Shown: positions 23,036-34,541, counted from the first letter of the stretch. The stretch is 64,000 nt of DNA from Dipteris shenzhenensis (GCA_047967505.1 CM106541.1); one strand, 5' to 3'. The notes: generated by a model not told the origin, from the sequence alone. Made by a program: numbers and translations.

Positions 23036-24140
23036 TGCGAATTGGTGTGCGATTTGCTTGACTAATACACAACATGGTGGCATGCCATTACAATGGGCAT
23101 GGCTAGAGAGTGGTTGGTCAGTAGCAGGCAAGATGCGGCTGCATCTTTTGTGCAAGAAGAGCTGTAGCAACAAGCGTTCAAGCCATAGCAACAGACGTTC
23201 CAACGAGGCATCTCCTTTGGAGTGAGCGCAATTCCGTGCAAACCTCCATGTGAAGTGCCTCTGCAAAGATGACAAGCAATGGATGACATGAACGCTCAAT
23301 TGCCCGATCATGAATTCCTTGCATGATGGTAAGAATGCACATCGTGATCGCCAATGTGTAGCATCATAAATGCACGCAAACGCTACGGGAAGCAATAGAC
23401 AAACGATATGCGCAACATCCATAAGAACAGAATACAGAATGGAAGACAAATATGCAAGAGATAGAACACTGAAGAACACTATATTCTGGAGCAATAGCTC
23501 GCACCACATCTACGTACACAATGATCTTGGAATGCTAGTAATAGCATGTGTACAGAACTGTTTGGCCGTTAGAGAAGCAACCATTGAGAACTACAACCGC
23601 TTGGAGATCTGAATCGTCAACCCTTGTGACTAACCTACCCTCGCACACCCCTCTAGGTCACTGCTGCTAACTCGCATGGTTATGCAATAACATATACGGT
23701 AAGTCATTAGCAGAAACACTGTGGGACATGCCACTGGCAAAGGAAGACATGCCCCCTCAGCAAACACCACAAAAATTGGCCAAAAAATTCAAGCTCAATC
23801 AATGGGCAAGTGGCATGTTTTGTATGGCCTCCACCCACATGAACACTAACAATGGGATAGGTTAAATACACCTCTAGTAAGAGGAAGTCATTAGAACAAG
23901 GTAGTGGGGATCATTTTGTAACTGAAGGGATAGTTGTAACTATCCGTAACAGCACTCCTTAGTGGCCTGATCCACCACATAATGTTTTTGACTAGGATTG
24001 TTACATTTTGTAACTTATTGTTGCCTTACAACAGTCAGACTGATATCAGATAGCTATAAAAACTTGTATCAGCTCTTGTTGAGAGTTTGAGTTGTGGAGT
24101 TAATGTACTCTCTGTCAAAACATAATATACAAGAAGCATA
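23036..24140. other. Non-coding, possible plus-strand LTR near its end
   Basis: No credible gene. The stretch 23860-24140 has LTR-like features: a TATA-type box (CTATAAAAAC near 24054) followed by TTGTATCAGCTCTTGTTGAG and a run toward minus-strand copia integrase. I could not fix its boundaries. Confidence 0.35.
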
Positions 24141-25034
24141 CTACCTTTTGCAAGATTTCCTCTCTATCCTTTTTACATCTTGTGATAGTCTTTTATAGTC
24201 TACTATACTCCGAATGGTGGAGATGTGTTTGTGTTTTTCACTTGTCTGAAGACACTTTGAACAGAATGCTTCATAAGGTGTCATACCCTGTATCGTTTTG
24301 GTAGAAAGCCGATTAAGCAAGTAGTTTGTAGTGACTATTGCTTCTGCCCAATATTGATTCAGAAAATGCTTTTCACTAAGCATTGCTCTAGCACTGTTTG
24401 TTAAAGTACCATTCTTCCTTTTAGCTCTTGCATTCTGCTGAGGAGTATCTGCACAAGTGAACTGTCTTCGAATGTTGTAACTTTTGCAAAAGTTCATGAA
24501 TGATGAAGACATGTATTCAGCTCCTCTGTGTGATCTCATAACTTTGATCTTTCTGCCTGTCTGGTTTTCTCTACCATGGCTTTGAATTCTTGAAATCTAG
24601 AAAAGACTTTAGATTTCTCTTTCAAAAAATTAGACCCAACAATATCTTTTGTAGTCGTCGATGAAAGTCAAGTAGTAAAGTGAACTATTGATGCTATGAG
24701 TCTACACATAACCCCATACATCTGTATGTATCAAATCCAGAATACCTCGTGCTCAAGAGGTACTTCTACCAAAGTTGGTTTGCTTTTGTTTGCCGAAGCA
24801 ACTTGCTTCGCAATAGCTTCCAAGAAACTGTAGCTTTGGAATCCCAATTGCCATATTTTGATTCGTGAGATCTAACAGGCTCTTGAAATTAACATGACCA
24901 TATCTCTTGTGCCATTTTGTGGATAGTGGCATCTGTTGCGGTTGAGATGACATGACATGCAAATCTGGTACTGTAGCTAGCATTTTGTACAAGCGTCCTT
25001 CCTTGACACCTTTTCCTACTAGCATTCTATACAA
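24141..25034 (-). pseudogene. Copia GAG-pre-integrase and integrase fragment
   Basis: Minus-strand frame 25034-24753 has LYKMLATVPDLHVMSSQPQQ and TKWHKRYGHVNFKSLLDLTN, the pre-integrase zinc-binding region. 24750-24540 contains a broken FIDDY core. 24539-24141 has MRSHRGAEYMSSSFMNFC, CADTPQQNARAKRKNGTLTN and AEAIVTTNYLLNRLSTKTIQ. At least two frame breaks are present. It is opposite in strand to the LTR that begins 11 bp away, so the two belong to different elements. Confidence 0.88.
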
Positions 25035-25044
25035 GCGTCCTTCC

Positions 25045-25370
25045 TGTTGAGATATTGAGCTCCACTCCTGATATGTCAGGGTGACCGTTGTGCAATTATG
25101 TCACCGACTTGTTAGCTGTAGATGCGGTTGGTACACCGCCCATGAATAATAGCTAGATGACAGCTATCCTTATGTACTCTAGTTCGTGGCTCAGTTAGTA
25201 TGCCACCTTAGTTAGTTGAGTTTGGTTTGAGACCCACATATAGGGTTCTTCTATTTCTTTGTACTAGAGTTCTTTTGGCTTTCACAACTAAGAAGAGGAA
25301 AACTGTTTTCAGCCTCCACCTTTGTGTGTATTCCCCCATTGTGTATGTGAGAAAGCTGCAAGTGAGACTC
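25045..25370 (+). mobile_element. Copia family A 5' LTR, first part
   Basis: Starts TGTTGAGATATTGAGCTCC and follows the family A LTR (6860-7213) closely up to GTGAGACTC. The remaining 26 bp of the LTR are found at 28143-28168, after a 2,767-bp insertion. Rejoined length is 352 bp against 354 and 358 for the other two copies. Confidence 0.92.
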
Positions 25371-26520
25371 TATTGGCTCCTTCCTACTGCTATCGTAGGA
25401 AGAGCTGGGTATTCTTTGTTTGCACGGTTCCGAGGCTTTTTGTCACCTACAGATATATTGGGATTGTCGGTTGTAGTATATGTGTAGCTTAGGACCTCGA
25501 GTCGTGTTCCGGTGAGAGACGTAGGCTTAAGTGTGGTAAGCAAACAAAGTGCATGCATGTGTAAAAGGAACGTAAATCATCTTTGTTGAAGTAATGAAGG
25601 CTTTCGCCTTCATTGGGGGTTGTAGGGTTTAGGAGGAGTTTAAGGGTTAGAAGGAGGTTCCAGGGTTTAGAAGGAGGTTCCCAGGTTTAGAAGGAGTTCC
25701 AGGGTTTAGAAGGAGGTTCCAGGGTTCAGAAGGAGGTTCCAGGGTTCAGAAAGAGTTCCTGGGTTTAGAAGGAGGTTCCAAGGTTTAGAAGGAGTCCAGG
25801 GTTAGAAGGAGGATCCAAGGTTCAGAGTAGAGTACATGGTGGAGAACTCGTCTCCCTCGTAGATCATCGAGTTTAAGGGTTGAGGAACAAAGGGTTTAGG
25901 GAAGCATAGGAGTGGGAGAGGAAGAAGGTGTAAGAGCATGGGGGAAAGAAGAGAGAGGAGGGAGGAGGAGGAGAGAGGAGGAGGAGGAGGAGGGAGGAGG
26001 AGGAGGAGGAGAAAGGAGGAGGAGGGAGGAGGAGAGGGAGAGGGTGGGCTGCAAGGTTGGAGGAGAGGGGAGGAGTTGCAAGGTTAGGATATGCTTTTGG
26101 ACGTGCAGTGCAAGGAAGCATGGACACTTGAGACAAATGCTTGGAATACCAAAGTAGACTCAACACAATGCCCCAAAGAGTGTGGGCTTCATTCCATTAT
26201 GGGGTATTTATGCAAGTTGGAGAGCTTCTCTCTCTGCATGTAACACAAAGTCGTATCACAAAGTTGTAGGAATCCGAATCCACGACCGTATCCAAGAGCA
26301 CCAAATCCAGCTCCTCAGGCAGTTCCAATACATCAATTACAAGCCGAGGAAGTAGACTCGCTATTTGAGTATGAAGCAGAGTACCCAGTGTACTATGTAG
26401 AAGGTGCAGAGGGTCTAATAGTAGTCTATGCAAATCAAGTGCGACCCAACACATTTCAAACACCAATCAAGTGTTACGGTTGTGGAGAAAATCATCGGAT
26501 TGCAGAGTGCCCTCATCGTG
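25371..26520 (+). repeat. Left arm of the 1.14-kb inverted repeat
   Basis: Runs from TATTGGCTCCTTCCTACTGC to GCAGAGTGCCCTCATCGTG. It contains the minisatellite at 25618-25830, a GGA-rich purine block (25930-26045) and the start of a gag fragment. Its reverse complement is 26882-28020, differing by scattered substitutions and small indels. Confidence 0.9.
25618..25830. repeat. 20-bp minisatellite with telomere-like core
   Basis: About nine units of AGAAGGAGGTTCCAGGGTTT, some shortened, inside the left arm. The mirror array on the other arm is about 27575-27770. GGGTTTAG within the unit resembles the plant telomere repeat, but the unit is not telomeric. Confidence 0.85.
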
Positions 26521-26720
26521 GTAGCCCCGCTACTTTCCAACCACTCTGCAGAGATTGTGGCATAGGACATGCCTGTATGGATTGTCCCATGAAAAATAAG
26601 GTCCCAGAACAAACAGAGGCTAAGCTTGACGTCCCCATCGGCATCATTGGGGTGGACCATCAAAGTTTGGGTCCGGCAAGTCTAAGGTCACAACCTATCA
26701 ATGTAATTACACACCAATAG
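26255..26720 (+). pseudogene. Gag fragment with two CCHC knuckles
   Basis: The frame reads RPYPRAPNPAPQAVPIHQLQ, a Pro-rich stretch, then YEAEYPVYYVEGAEGL, the knuckle CYGCGENHRIAEC and a second CRDCGIGHACMDC, followed by a short tail to 26720. Pro-rich segment plus paired knuckles is typical of LTR-retroelement Gag C-termini. No protease or pol follows; the frame crosses from the left arm into the unpaired spacer. Confidence 0.75.
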
Positions 26721-26831
26721 AAAGCGGCCACGAAGGACCCTATTATTCCAATCCAACCGAAGCGACTTCTGAAAAAGAAAGCACAAGTGCCTCCACCTCC
26801 GCCAAGCAATGAGCAGCTGAGCTCATCCACA

Positions 26832-27145
26832 TCAACTCCCGAGCCTATCCACATCAACTCCCGAGCTCATCCACATCAACTCACGATGAGGGCACTCTGC
26901 GATTCGATGATTTTCTCCACAACCGTAACACTTGATTGGTGCTCGAAATGTGTTTGGTCGCACTTGATTTGCATAGACTACTATTAGACCCTCTGCACCT
27001 TCTACATAGTACACTGGGTACTCTGCTTCATACTCAAATAGCGAGTCTACTTCCTCGGCTTGTAATTGATGTATTGGAACTGCTTGAGGAGCTGGATTTG
27101 GTGCTCTTGATACGGTCGTGGATTTGGATTCCTACAACTTTGTGA
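26832..27145 (-). pseudogene. Inverted copy of the gag fragment
   Basis: The minus strand repeats MYYVEGAEGLIVVYANQVRP and CYGCGENHRIAEC, then diverges after CPHRE where the right arm ends. Mirror partner of the gag at 26255-26720; lacks the second knuckle. Confidence 0.8.
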
Positions 27146-28020
27146 TACGACTTTGTGTTACATGCATAGAGAGAAGCTCTCCAACTTGTATAAATACCCC
27201 ATAATGGAATGAAGCCCACACTCTTTGGGGCATTGTGTTGAGTCTACTTTGGTATTCCAAGCATTTGTCTCAAGTGTCCATGCTTCCTTGCACTGCACGT
27301 CCAAAAGCATGTCCTAACCTTGCAACTCCTCCCCTCTCCTCCAACCTTGCAACCCACCCTCTCCCTCTCCTCCTCCCTCCTCCTCCTTTCTCCTCCTCCT
27401 CCTCCTCCCTCCTCCTCCTCCTCCTCCTCTCTCCTCCTCCTCCCTCCTCTCTCTTCTTTCCCCCATGCTCTTACACCTTCTTCCTCTCCCACTCCTATGC
27501 TCCCCTAAACCCTTTGTTCCTCAACCCTTAAACTCGATGATCTACGAGGGAGACGAGTTCTCCACCATGTACTCTACTTTGAACCTTGGATCCTCCTTCT
27601 AACCCTGGACTCCTTCTAAACCTTGGAACCTCCTTCTAAACCTTGGAACTCTTTCTGAACCCTGGAACCTCCTTCTGAACCCTGAAACCTCCTTCTAAAC
27701 CCTGGAACCTCCTTCTAACCCTGGAACCTCCTAACCCTTAAACTCCTCCTAAACCCTACAACCCCTAATGAAGGCGAAAGCCTTCATTACTTCAACAAAG
27801 ATGATTTACGTTCCTTTTACACATGCATGCACTTTGTTTGCTTACCACACTTAAGCCTACGTCTCTCACCAGAACACGACTCGAGGTCCTAAGCTACACA
27901 TATACTACAACCGACAATCCCAATATATCTGTACGTGACAAAAAGCCTCGGAAGCCTGCAAACAAAGAATACCCACCTCTTCCTATGATAGCAGTAGGAA
28001 GGAGCCAACATTTGAAGTTG
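26882..28020 (-). repeat. Right arm of the 1.14-kb inverted repeat
   Basis: Reverse complement of the left arm, from CACGATGAGGGCACTCTGC to GGAGCCAACA. The terminal CCAACA supports TGTTGG as the ancestral element start; the left copy has TATTGG. Confidence 0.9.
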
Positions 28021-28142
28021 TTACACATAGTTGTAACACATTCTCTCTCTACATGTAGAAGTTGTAACACAAAGTTGTTACACAAAGTTGTAACACCTTC
28101 TCTTTCTTCATAAGTTCATGTTGGCACAGAGTCAACAGACTC

Positions 28143-28168
28143 CTTCCTTCTCTCCCACTATCTTTACA
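28143..28168 (+). mobile_element. Copia family A 5' LTR, last 26 bp
   Basis: CTTCCTTCTCTCCCACTATC to TTTACA corresponds to the last 26 bp of the intact LTR at 7188-7213. It resumes immediately after the second GACTC. Confidence 0.9.
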
Positions 28169-28180
28169 TGGTATTAGACC
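28169..28180 (+). other. Primer-binding site (tRNA-iMet)
   Basis: TGGTATTAGACC follows the LTR end directly. The same family at 50938-50949 (minus) has TGGTATTAGAGC. Confidence 0.82.
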
Positions 28181-28716
28181 CTGATTCGTGGTAAGGAGCT
28201 CAAGAAAGCAAACCCAGTTCGTGGTGTCCTGGTAAGAGGACCAGTGCTGCTTTCCTTTTTCGAGTTTGGGAGCAAATCTCTGCAGGTAGCATAACCGGAA
28301 AGTGCAAGAGTGCATTGTCTCAGATTGAGACGCCCATCGCGCTGTGACGAGAGGGCAGTATATGCCACGGGAAAGGGAAAATCCCTTGGTGACTTTATTT
28401 TTTCTGATTCTAGGCCATTTCGAGGCCCCTGTTTTGGAGGCGGAAGTTCTCCGCAAGCACTGAGAAAGAGGCCCTGTTTTTGATGTGCGACCACTACTCT
28501 GTAGGTCGGTGAAAAGTTGCCACAGAAATTGCATCGTATGCTTGTGCGCAGAGATATTGGGAGTTGCAAAATCATCCTTATTGCCTATTCATGCAAAATC
28601 ACCACTTAGGAAGTGAATGTGTGGTCAAATACCACTTTCGTCAGTTTTGTAGATTTGCCCTTGTGAGGCAGAAGCTGTGTTTTTTGCAGTGACAAAATAT
28701 TTTATAGTGTTTTGTA

Positions 28717-29254
28717 ATGGCATCTGATTCTCTTTCACAAATTGTCACTAAAAAGCTTGACAAGAACAACTTCCAAGCATGGAAGTTTAGAATGACAAAT
28801 TTCCTTATGGAAAAAGGCTATTGGGAGTTCATTACAGGAAATGAAGAAGAACCAGTTCTTCCTAATGTTCCCAATCAACAAGAAATGCAGGCATTTAAAG
28901 GATGGCATGAGAGAGCCAGAAAAGTTATGTACTGGCTGTCTATCAGTATTTCAGATTCTATGATTGTGCATATTCAAGATGCAAATATGCCAAAGGAGGC
29001 ATGGGATACTTTGGCAAAAATGTACAGCACAAATATGCAAGCCAGGAAAATGCAGCTCAAGCAGGAGTTGCACAATGTGCAGAGAGAAAATATGAGCATC
29101 AATGACTACCACATGAAGGTGAAGAAAATTGCAGATGCACTTGCTTCCGTTGGGTCGCCAGTGGAAGATGATGATTTAGTTTTTGTGACCTTGAATGGTC
29201 TAGGAAAGGATTATGCACAGTTCCGGACATCCATTGCTGTCCGTGAAAGATTTC
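28717..29254 (+). pseudogene. Copia family A gag, truncated
   Basis: Opens MASDSLSQIVTKKLDKNNFQ with AWKFRMTNFLMEKGYWEFIT, continues through MPKEAWDTLAKMYSTNMQAR and MSINDYHMKVKKIADAL, and is homologous to the minus-strand gag at 49781-50420. Homology stops at FRTSIAVRERFP (29254); the intact relative continues DFEELIALLISKE. The zinc knuckle and all of pol are missing. The break coincides with the end of a minus-strand transposon-like gene, which either inserted here or replaced the rest. Confidence 0.9.
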
Positions 29255-29278
29255 CCTGGCAACTTTTGGAATGGTGGC

Positions 29279-31392
29279 TCAATAGCAACACTCCCCTCTA
29301 AAGAGGGTGGGTTTTCTCTTGTATTTGACGGAAAAAAATTCACACGTGTCTGTAGCCCTTGCAATGGAAGTTGTCATGGCCTCCGTGATAGACTTCGGGT
29401 CACTTTTCGATACAATTTCTAGATTTGCATTTGTGATCGTGACATCTACATTTTCAGACAAGCTAGCTCCACTTGTGGAAACATGTGCACCTTTAGAACT
29501 GTAATGGGAGTCCAAAGCGTTTCTTAAACATAGAGCATTCAAAAGGCGAGCATTGCTTCTAGGAATCCCATTGGTAGCAAGGTCTCCAAGGTCATGCATA
29601 TCCATCCTCTCGAGGTTGCGCAAACAAATAGAGAGCGATCCAATCGTCAGGTTGGGATCAGATGGCCACAAACCATTGAGGGTGAAGTGTCCATAATGAC
29701 CGTTTCCATGCCCATGGGTAATCATTCCAATGAGTGAAACCTGTAATTGCCATGCAGAATCGGTGTCCTTGGACCTCACCCGAAGTCTTGGAATTGCCAT
29801 CTTTTTTTGGTCCATCTTATCATGGATTATGCATACATACTTTTTTGGATCCATCTCGGAGTACCTACGCCATGCATAGTATAAGTTCCTACAACTTTGT
29901 TGCTGTATCATATGCATCTTTCTCTCTTCCATCAGCGAATTGCGCTCATCTTGACTTTTTGTGGCTGCCAATTGAGCCTTGATCCAGCTACACAAGCTAC
30001 ATTTAGAGAATTCGCTCGTCTTAGCAAGGGCTACATTTTTTAAGTCTGATTTCCAAATCCTGCCAAATGTGGATGTGGATAGGCTCTGATAACCACGTTG
30101 ATTAAGTGAAGTGTTGACCTCACGTAGGACGTCTATCTTCTTATACACTTCAGGTATCACTTGCTGTGTCTCTCTAGAACCATCCTGCATGGTTCTACTC
30201 TTGTGAGGCATATGCTCTGTGCTATTATCCACAAAGTGTTGAATGAGAGCCCTTCCCATACCTATGTGCTCCCTGCTCCTCCTCATAATCCCTGAATTGC
30301 CATGCACATATCGCTGCACACCACTCTCAAATTGCTCCCTGTATTGATAAAATGATGTCCTTGGAATTCCATGCATCTCATACCATGCTCTACAACAGAC
30401 ATCCCGACCATTTATCCTGAAGTTGTAGCATATCTTCCCTGTGTAGTCATGATGCCAAGCCGTTGACAACACATCGTATATAAAGTTTGTATGAGACTCC
30501 AAGGAGCTGCCCAAAAGTTCTTCCTTAGATTCATTAAGAGATCTTGCTCTGCATGTTGGCAACACCTACTCCCACAACAATCGATGGAAGAAACCTGCTG
30601 CACCGAATCTAGTGACATTTTGTACATTGCTGTTGGAGGCTCTCTTTGTTTAGGCACCCTGTTAATGAAAGTGTACCTTCTTTTCTTTGATGTTGGATCA
30701 TCCCTTTTCAACATTTGATCATTGACCAACTCATCTATACCAGCAATGTGGTCCATGGGCACATATTGTTGCAATAAGCTTCCTTCAAGTAAGGTAATCT
30801 GCTTGATGGGCCACTTTCCTAGGCTGAGAGAGCCGACATCTTGCATAGAAGACCCTGAGTCACTTCCTCTAATTTGTTCTTTCTTTTCAATACCCACACC
30901 AATGCAATCGTTACCCAATAGGTCAAAGTTTATAGAGTCTCCCGGGAAAACATATAAGATCACACCTTCCCCCACGGTCTTTGTTTTGCTCTCATCCCAT
31001 AAGACAACCTTTTTCTCTTTCCAAGATTCACGAATGAAATTGACAGTTTCCAATGAAGAAACTGGCATTGCCTCAACATAAGGTCGCTCAGGCTCACTTT
31101 GTGCAGCTTCTTCAGTTACCGCATCATCTAAAGAATCACCAACATGTTTTAGAGAGCCCTTAGGCCACTTGACAATGCTCCAAATTGCCTCACCAACAAG
31201 CACTACATCCATAGTGGGAAATGGCAAGAGCATTTCACTATTGATAGACTTCTCCACTACCACCGATACATTTTCTGTCCCAATCTTCACACCACTACAG
31301 TAGGCCTCCGGATCTATTGCACACACTCCACCAATTCCAACCACTTCATTCCCCACCATCATCATGACCTTCTCCCCGCTTCTGATAGCCAT
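29279..31392 (-). pseudogene. Transposon-type protein (IHDKMD family), frameshifted
   Basis: Two overlapping minus-strand frames make one product. The first (31392-30412) opens MAIRSGEKVMMMVGNEVVG and contains VLVGEAIWSIVKWPKGSLKH, which resembles the DUF8039-type region of plant transposon proteins. The second (to 29279) contains CYNFRINGRDVCCRAWYEMH, MPHKSRTMQDGSRETQQVIP, CSLCSWIKAQLAA and CIIHDKMDQKKMAIPRL. I associate the IHDKMD segment with a family of suspected transposon origin (DUF7869-like) seen in plants; this link is from memory. The two frames overlap out of register near 30520-30540 (LRKNF / LGSSLESHTNFIYDV), indicating a one-base indel. The C-terminus lacks the later conserved part I would expect and stops at the gag junction. 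Likely dead. Confidence 0.6.
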
Positions 31393-31469
31393 CCCCTGTC
31401 ATTACGATTACGGAGAATTAATTATGAACAAATTACAACCAAAGAATTTCATAAGACCATCAAACATGT

Positions 31470-33230
31470 CCTTCTAGAGGGGAAGAATGGCATTGGTGCA
31501 AATCTCTATAAAGCATGAATGAGTCTATACAAAATTTTCATGAAAGCATGAATTATTTCCCTAAAAATTTTAGTAATTTGATAAAACTTTTTCCAAAGCA
31601 TGAATTATTTTCACCATCGTCATGACCTGATTCATGCATCTGATAGTAGCCATCCCCTCTCATTATGATGACAGGAAATTGATTATGAACAAACTACAAC
31701 CAAAGAATTTCATAAGACCAACAAAGTTGTCCTTGTAGCAGGGGGAGAATGGCACTAGTGCCATTCTCCATGTGAATTTGGCTAACCTATGGAGAATTGC
31801 ATATCCCATCTTTGAAAAGGGGAATGGCACCAGTGCCATTCTCCCCATGCATTGACTTGAAAAAAACATTTGTCTTCATAAGAGGAGAACAGACTAGTGC
31901 CATTCTTCCTTTGGAAGACAAAATTTTGACTTGGGACTTTGCCTTGGGAGAATGGCAATGGTGCCATGCTCCCTTTGCAAAGCCAAAATTCTATATTAGG
32001 ACATTGCAATGGGAGAATGGAACTGGAGAATAGGAAAATCCCAATGGAATGTCATAATTTTTTGGCTTTATAATAGGAAAATGGAGAATGGCACTAGGAA
32101 TAGGAAAATGGAGAATGGCACTAGTGCCATTCTCCCAATGGAATGTCCTAATTTTTTGGCTTTGTAATAGGAAAATGAAGAATGGCACTAGTCCCATTCT
32201 CCCATTGGAAAATGGAGAATGGCACTAGTGCCATTCTCCCAATGGAATGTCCTAATTCAAAATTTTGGCTTCACAAAGGTAAAAGGGCACCAATGCCATT
32301 CTCCCATTGGAATTAGTGGAATGTCAATCTATAGGTTTAGTGCCATTCTCCATTGTAATAGGAAAATTGAGAAAGGCACTAGGAATAGGAAAATGGAGAA
32401 TGGCACTAGTGCCATTCTCACATTGGAAAATGGAGAATGGCACTAGTGCCATTCTCCCAATGGAATGTCCTAATTTTCTGGCTTTGCCCATTGGAAATTA
32501 GAGAATGGCACTAGTGCCATTCTCCCAATGGAATGTCCTAATTCAAAATTTTGGCTTCACAAAGGTAGAAGGGCACCAATGCCATTCTCCCATTGGAATT
32601 AGTGGAATGTCAATCTATAGGTTTAGTTTGTCTAGATTACCACTAGCGGAGAATGGCAGTGATGCCAATCTCATGCTGGCAACTACATAATGACACTGAG
32701 ATCATCAAACTCACATGTGGAATGGAATCGGACACCACTCTCCTATGATCACAGTCTCTGCTCTGTAGAGTTCATATGGATTTGTGTCAATCTCTGTGGA
32801 GAATGGCAGTGGTGCCAATCTCATACCATGAATTGAAAACATGCACAAGGAATCCTAAACTCACATGTGCATTTGCACTTTTGCCATTATCCTACTGTAG
32901 CCAATAAAATTAGTGGAATGTCAATCTATAGGTTTAGTTTGTCTAGATTACCACTAGGGGAGAATGGCAGTGATGCCAATCTCATGCTGGCACCTACATA
33001 ATGACACTGAGATCATCAAACTCACATGTGCCATTTTGACTCTGTGAAGCCAAAACTTTGAATCTGGGAGAATGGCACTAGTGCCATTTCCCCTTTGCAT
33101 AGCCAAGATTTGAATCAGGAAATCACAATGGGAGAATGGCACTGGTGCCATTCCCCCTTTGCAATGGGAGAATGGAAGTGGAGCAAATTAAAAAAAATTT
33201 AGCTTTGTAAAATGGGGAGATTGGAGGATG
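31470..33230. repeat. Palindromic GGAGAATGGCACT satellite, block 1
   Basis: Dense array of the palindrome formed by GGAGAATGGCACT and its reverse complement, with an ACTAGT centre, e.g. near 31750, 32111, 32215, 32395, 32431 and 32503. The spacers are related (CCCAATGGAATGTCCTAATT, TTGGCTTTGTAATAGG). From about 32640 it passes into a longer variant (GGAGAATGGCAGTGATGCC). Open frames across it are repeat artefacts. Confidence 0.93.
31641..31770. repeat. Duplicated 5' end of the IHDKMD gene
   Basis: 31641-31770 repeats 31380-31510 at a 261-bp offset (CATCCCCT...TTATGAACAAA...CAACCAAAGAATTTCATAAG). On the minus strand it again encodes a start resembling the gene's first codons (MATIRCMNQVMTM against MAIRSGEKVMMM), without a following gene. 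Confidence 0.75.
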
Positions 33231-33234
33231 GCAG

Positions 33235-33256
33235 TGTGTGTGTGTGTGTGTGTGTG
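33235..33256. repeat. (TG)11 microsatellite
   Basis: Pure TG run marking the right edge of satellite block 1. Confidence 0.95.
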
Positions 33257-33544
33257 AACGTGGTATTCATTTGAAACCATACACTATTTTACTTCCATTT
33301 ATTCATATATGTGGTAAAGTTGATCGATATTACTTTATGAAACCTAGCTCGTTATGTGAGTTTATTCACGTTAGTTTGGTTATGCTAGGTTGGTTAAGTT
33401 ACAAATTTTTATGTTAGAGTATGTTTTTCTTGATCAAGGTCCAAGTAATGTAAAATTTTGCTTTTCGTATATCTCGCCGTCCTTGCTGCCTTGACTGAAG
33501 AGGTAAACTTACCGCCCAATACAATATTCTCCTGTACATTTTGT

Positions 33545-33575
<31 letters not shown>

Positions 33576-34379
33576 CCCCCTAATAAAGGTGCACTTGAAT
33601 TATGTCCTTAATCTACTTGATCTAGACGCTTAATGTTTTAGAATTATCATCCTTAACCCCTAGCCCATCAATTTCTTAAGAAGCACTCTTTAAGGAAATC
33701 ATCCTCAAGCCATTGTTGTCTTCCGTGGACGACTTCTATGTTCACCTTCTCAAGCACTTCTCATTCTCTCTCTACTATGCCAAAGTAACTAATGAACTTC
33801 ACAAGTGGTCATGCTTGCATTTTATTTAGTAGAAATAATTATAAAGTTTTCATAACATGTATCTTTATGGGAGTTGTATCAAGCGACAAACTAGTTAGGT
33901 TGTGTATATTAGTCTTGTCAAAGGAGGAAGTTCACCTCAATAAGATTTTAGAAATATAGTAGCACATGAGTCATAACATCGCAAGGCTTATAGAGAGGCT
34001 TTGTGCACAACCAACTAGATTGTCCTAATGCAGCGGCTTAAATTTTATGGTCAAGCCATTGACAATCTCGATAAGTGCCCTTCAAATAGATTTGCCCTCT
34101 TGACACAGCTAACCTTTCATTACAACCTAGCCATAAATTGTTTAAAAAGTGCTAAATTGCATTTTTATCCTCAACATGTGGATTATAAGGAATAGTCATT
34201 ATCCACTAAGATGTATATTTACCCTCATCTTCATTTTTTAATGTAGTGTACAATTAGTCATCTTGTCCCCTCTCTCTCACCCCTATCTTTATATCAGCCC
34301 ATGGTGTTCTTCTCCCCCCTATAGTGTCTCTCTCTTGTAAGCCCTTGGTTTTGTTATGCTCCAAAGCCCTCCCTCTATA

Positions 34380-34541
34380 ACATTGCCCATCTTCACCATT
34401 TCTTTGAGTAGTATAGTTCCCATTTATATTTCAGAGCTCTAGAGCTGATTGTAGGGGCTAACATTGCCCATCTTCACCATTTCTTTGAGTAGTATAGTTC
34501 CCATTTATATTTGAGAGCTCTAGAGCTTGATTGTAGGAGCC
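34380..34541. repeat. 81-bp tandem duplication
   Basis: CATTGCCCATCTTCACCATT starts at 34381 and again at 34462. The copies are nearly identical through AGCTCTAGAGCT and GATTGTAGG. Confidence 0.92.

Larger units (their letters stand above)
25371..28137. mobile_element. 2,767-bp insertion with giant inverted arms
   Basis: Bounded by a 5-bp direct repeat GACTC (25366-25370 and 28138-28142) that is single in the two uninterrupted LTR copies. The insertion starts TATTGGCTCC and ends AGAGTCAACA. About 1.14 kb at each side are inverted copies of each other, enclosing a 361-bp spacer. The arms hold LTR-like sequence plus a gag fragment with a zinc knuckle, in opposite orientations. The extra 117 bp at the right end (28021-28137) resembles the sequence near 26222-26265 (ATGTAACACAAAGT-like) and ends CAACA. 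The best reading is an LTR retroelement insertion rearranged into a head-to-head palindrome. Confidence 0.85.

Noticed and set aside
25896-26166. Ser/Pro/Leu-rich or Glu/Gly/Arg-rich ORFs on either strand
   Set aside because: Translations of the GGA-rich purine block, mirrored at 27244-27531.
31782-32690. Short ORFs repeating ALVPFSQWN / MENGTSAIL
   Set aside because: They are frames of the palindromic satellite and change with unit phase; no start context or codon bias.
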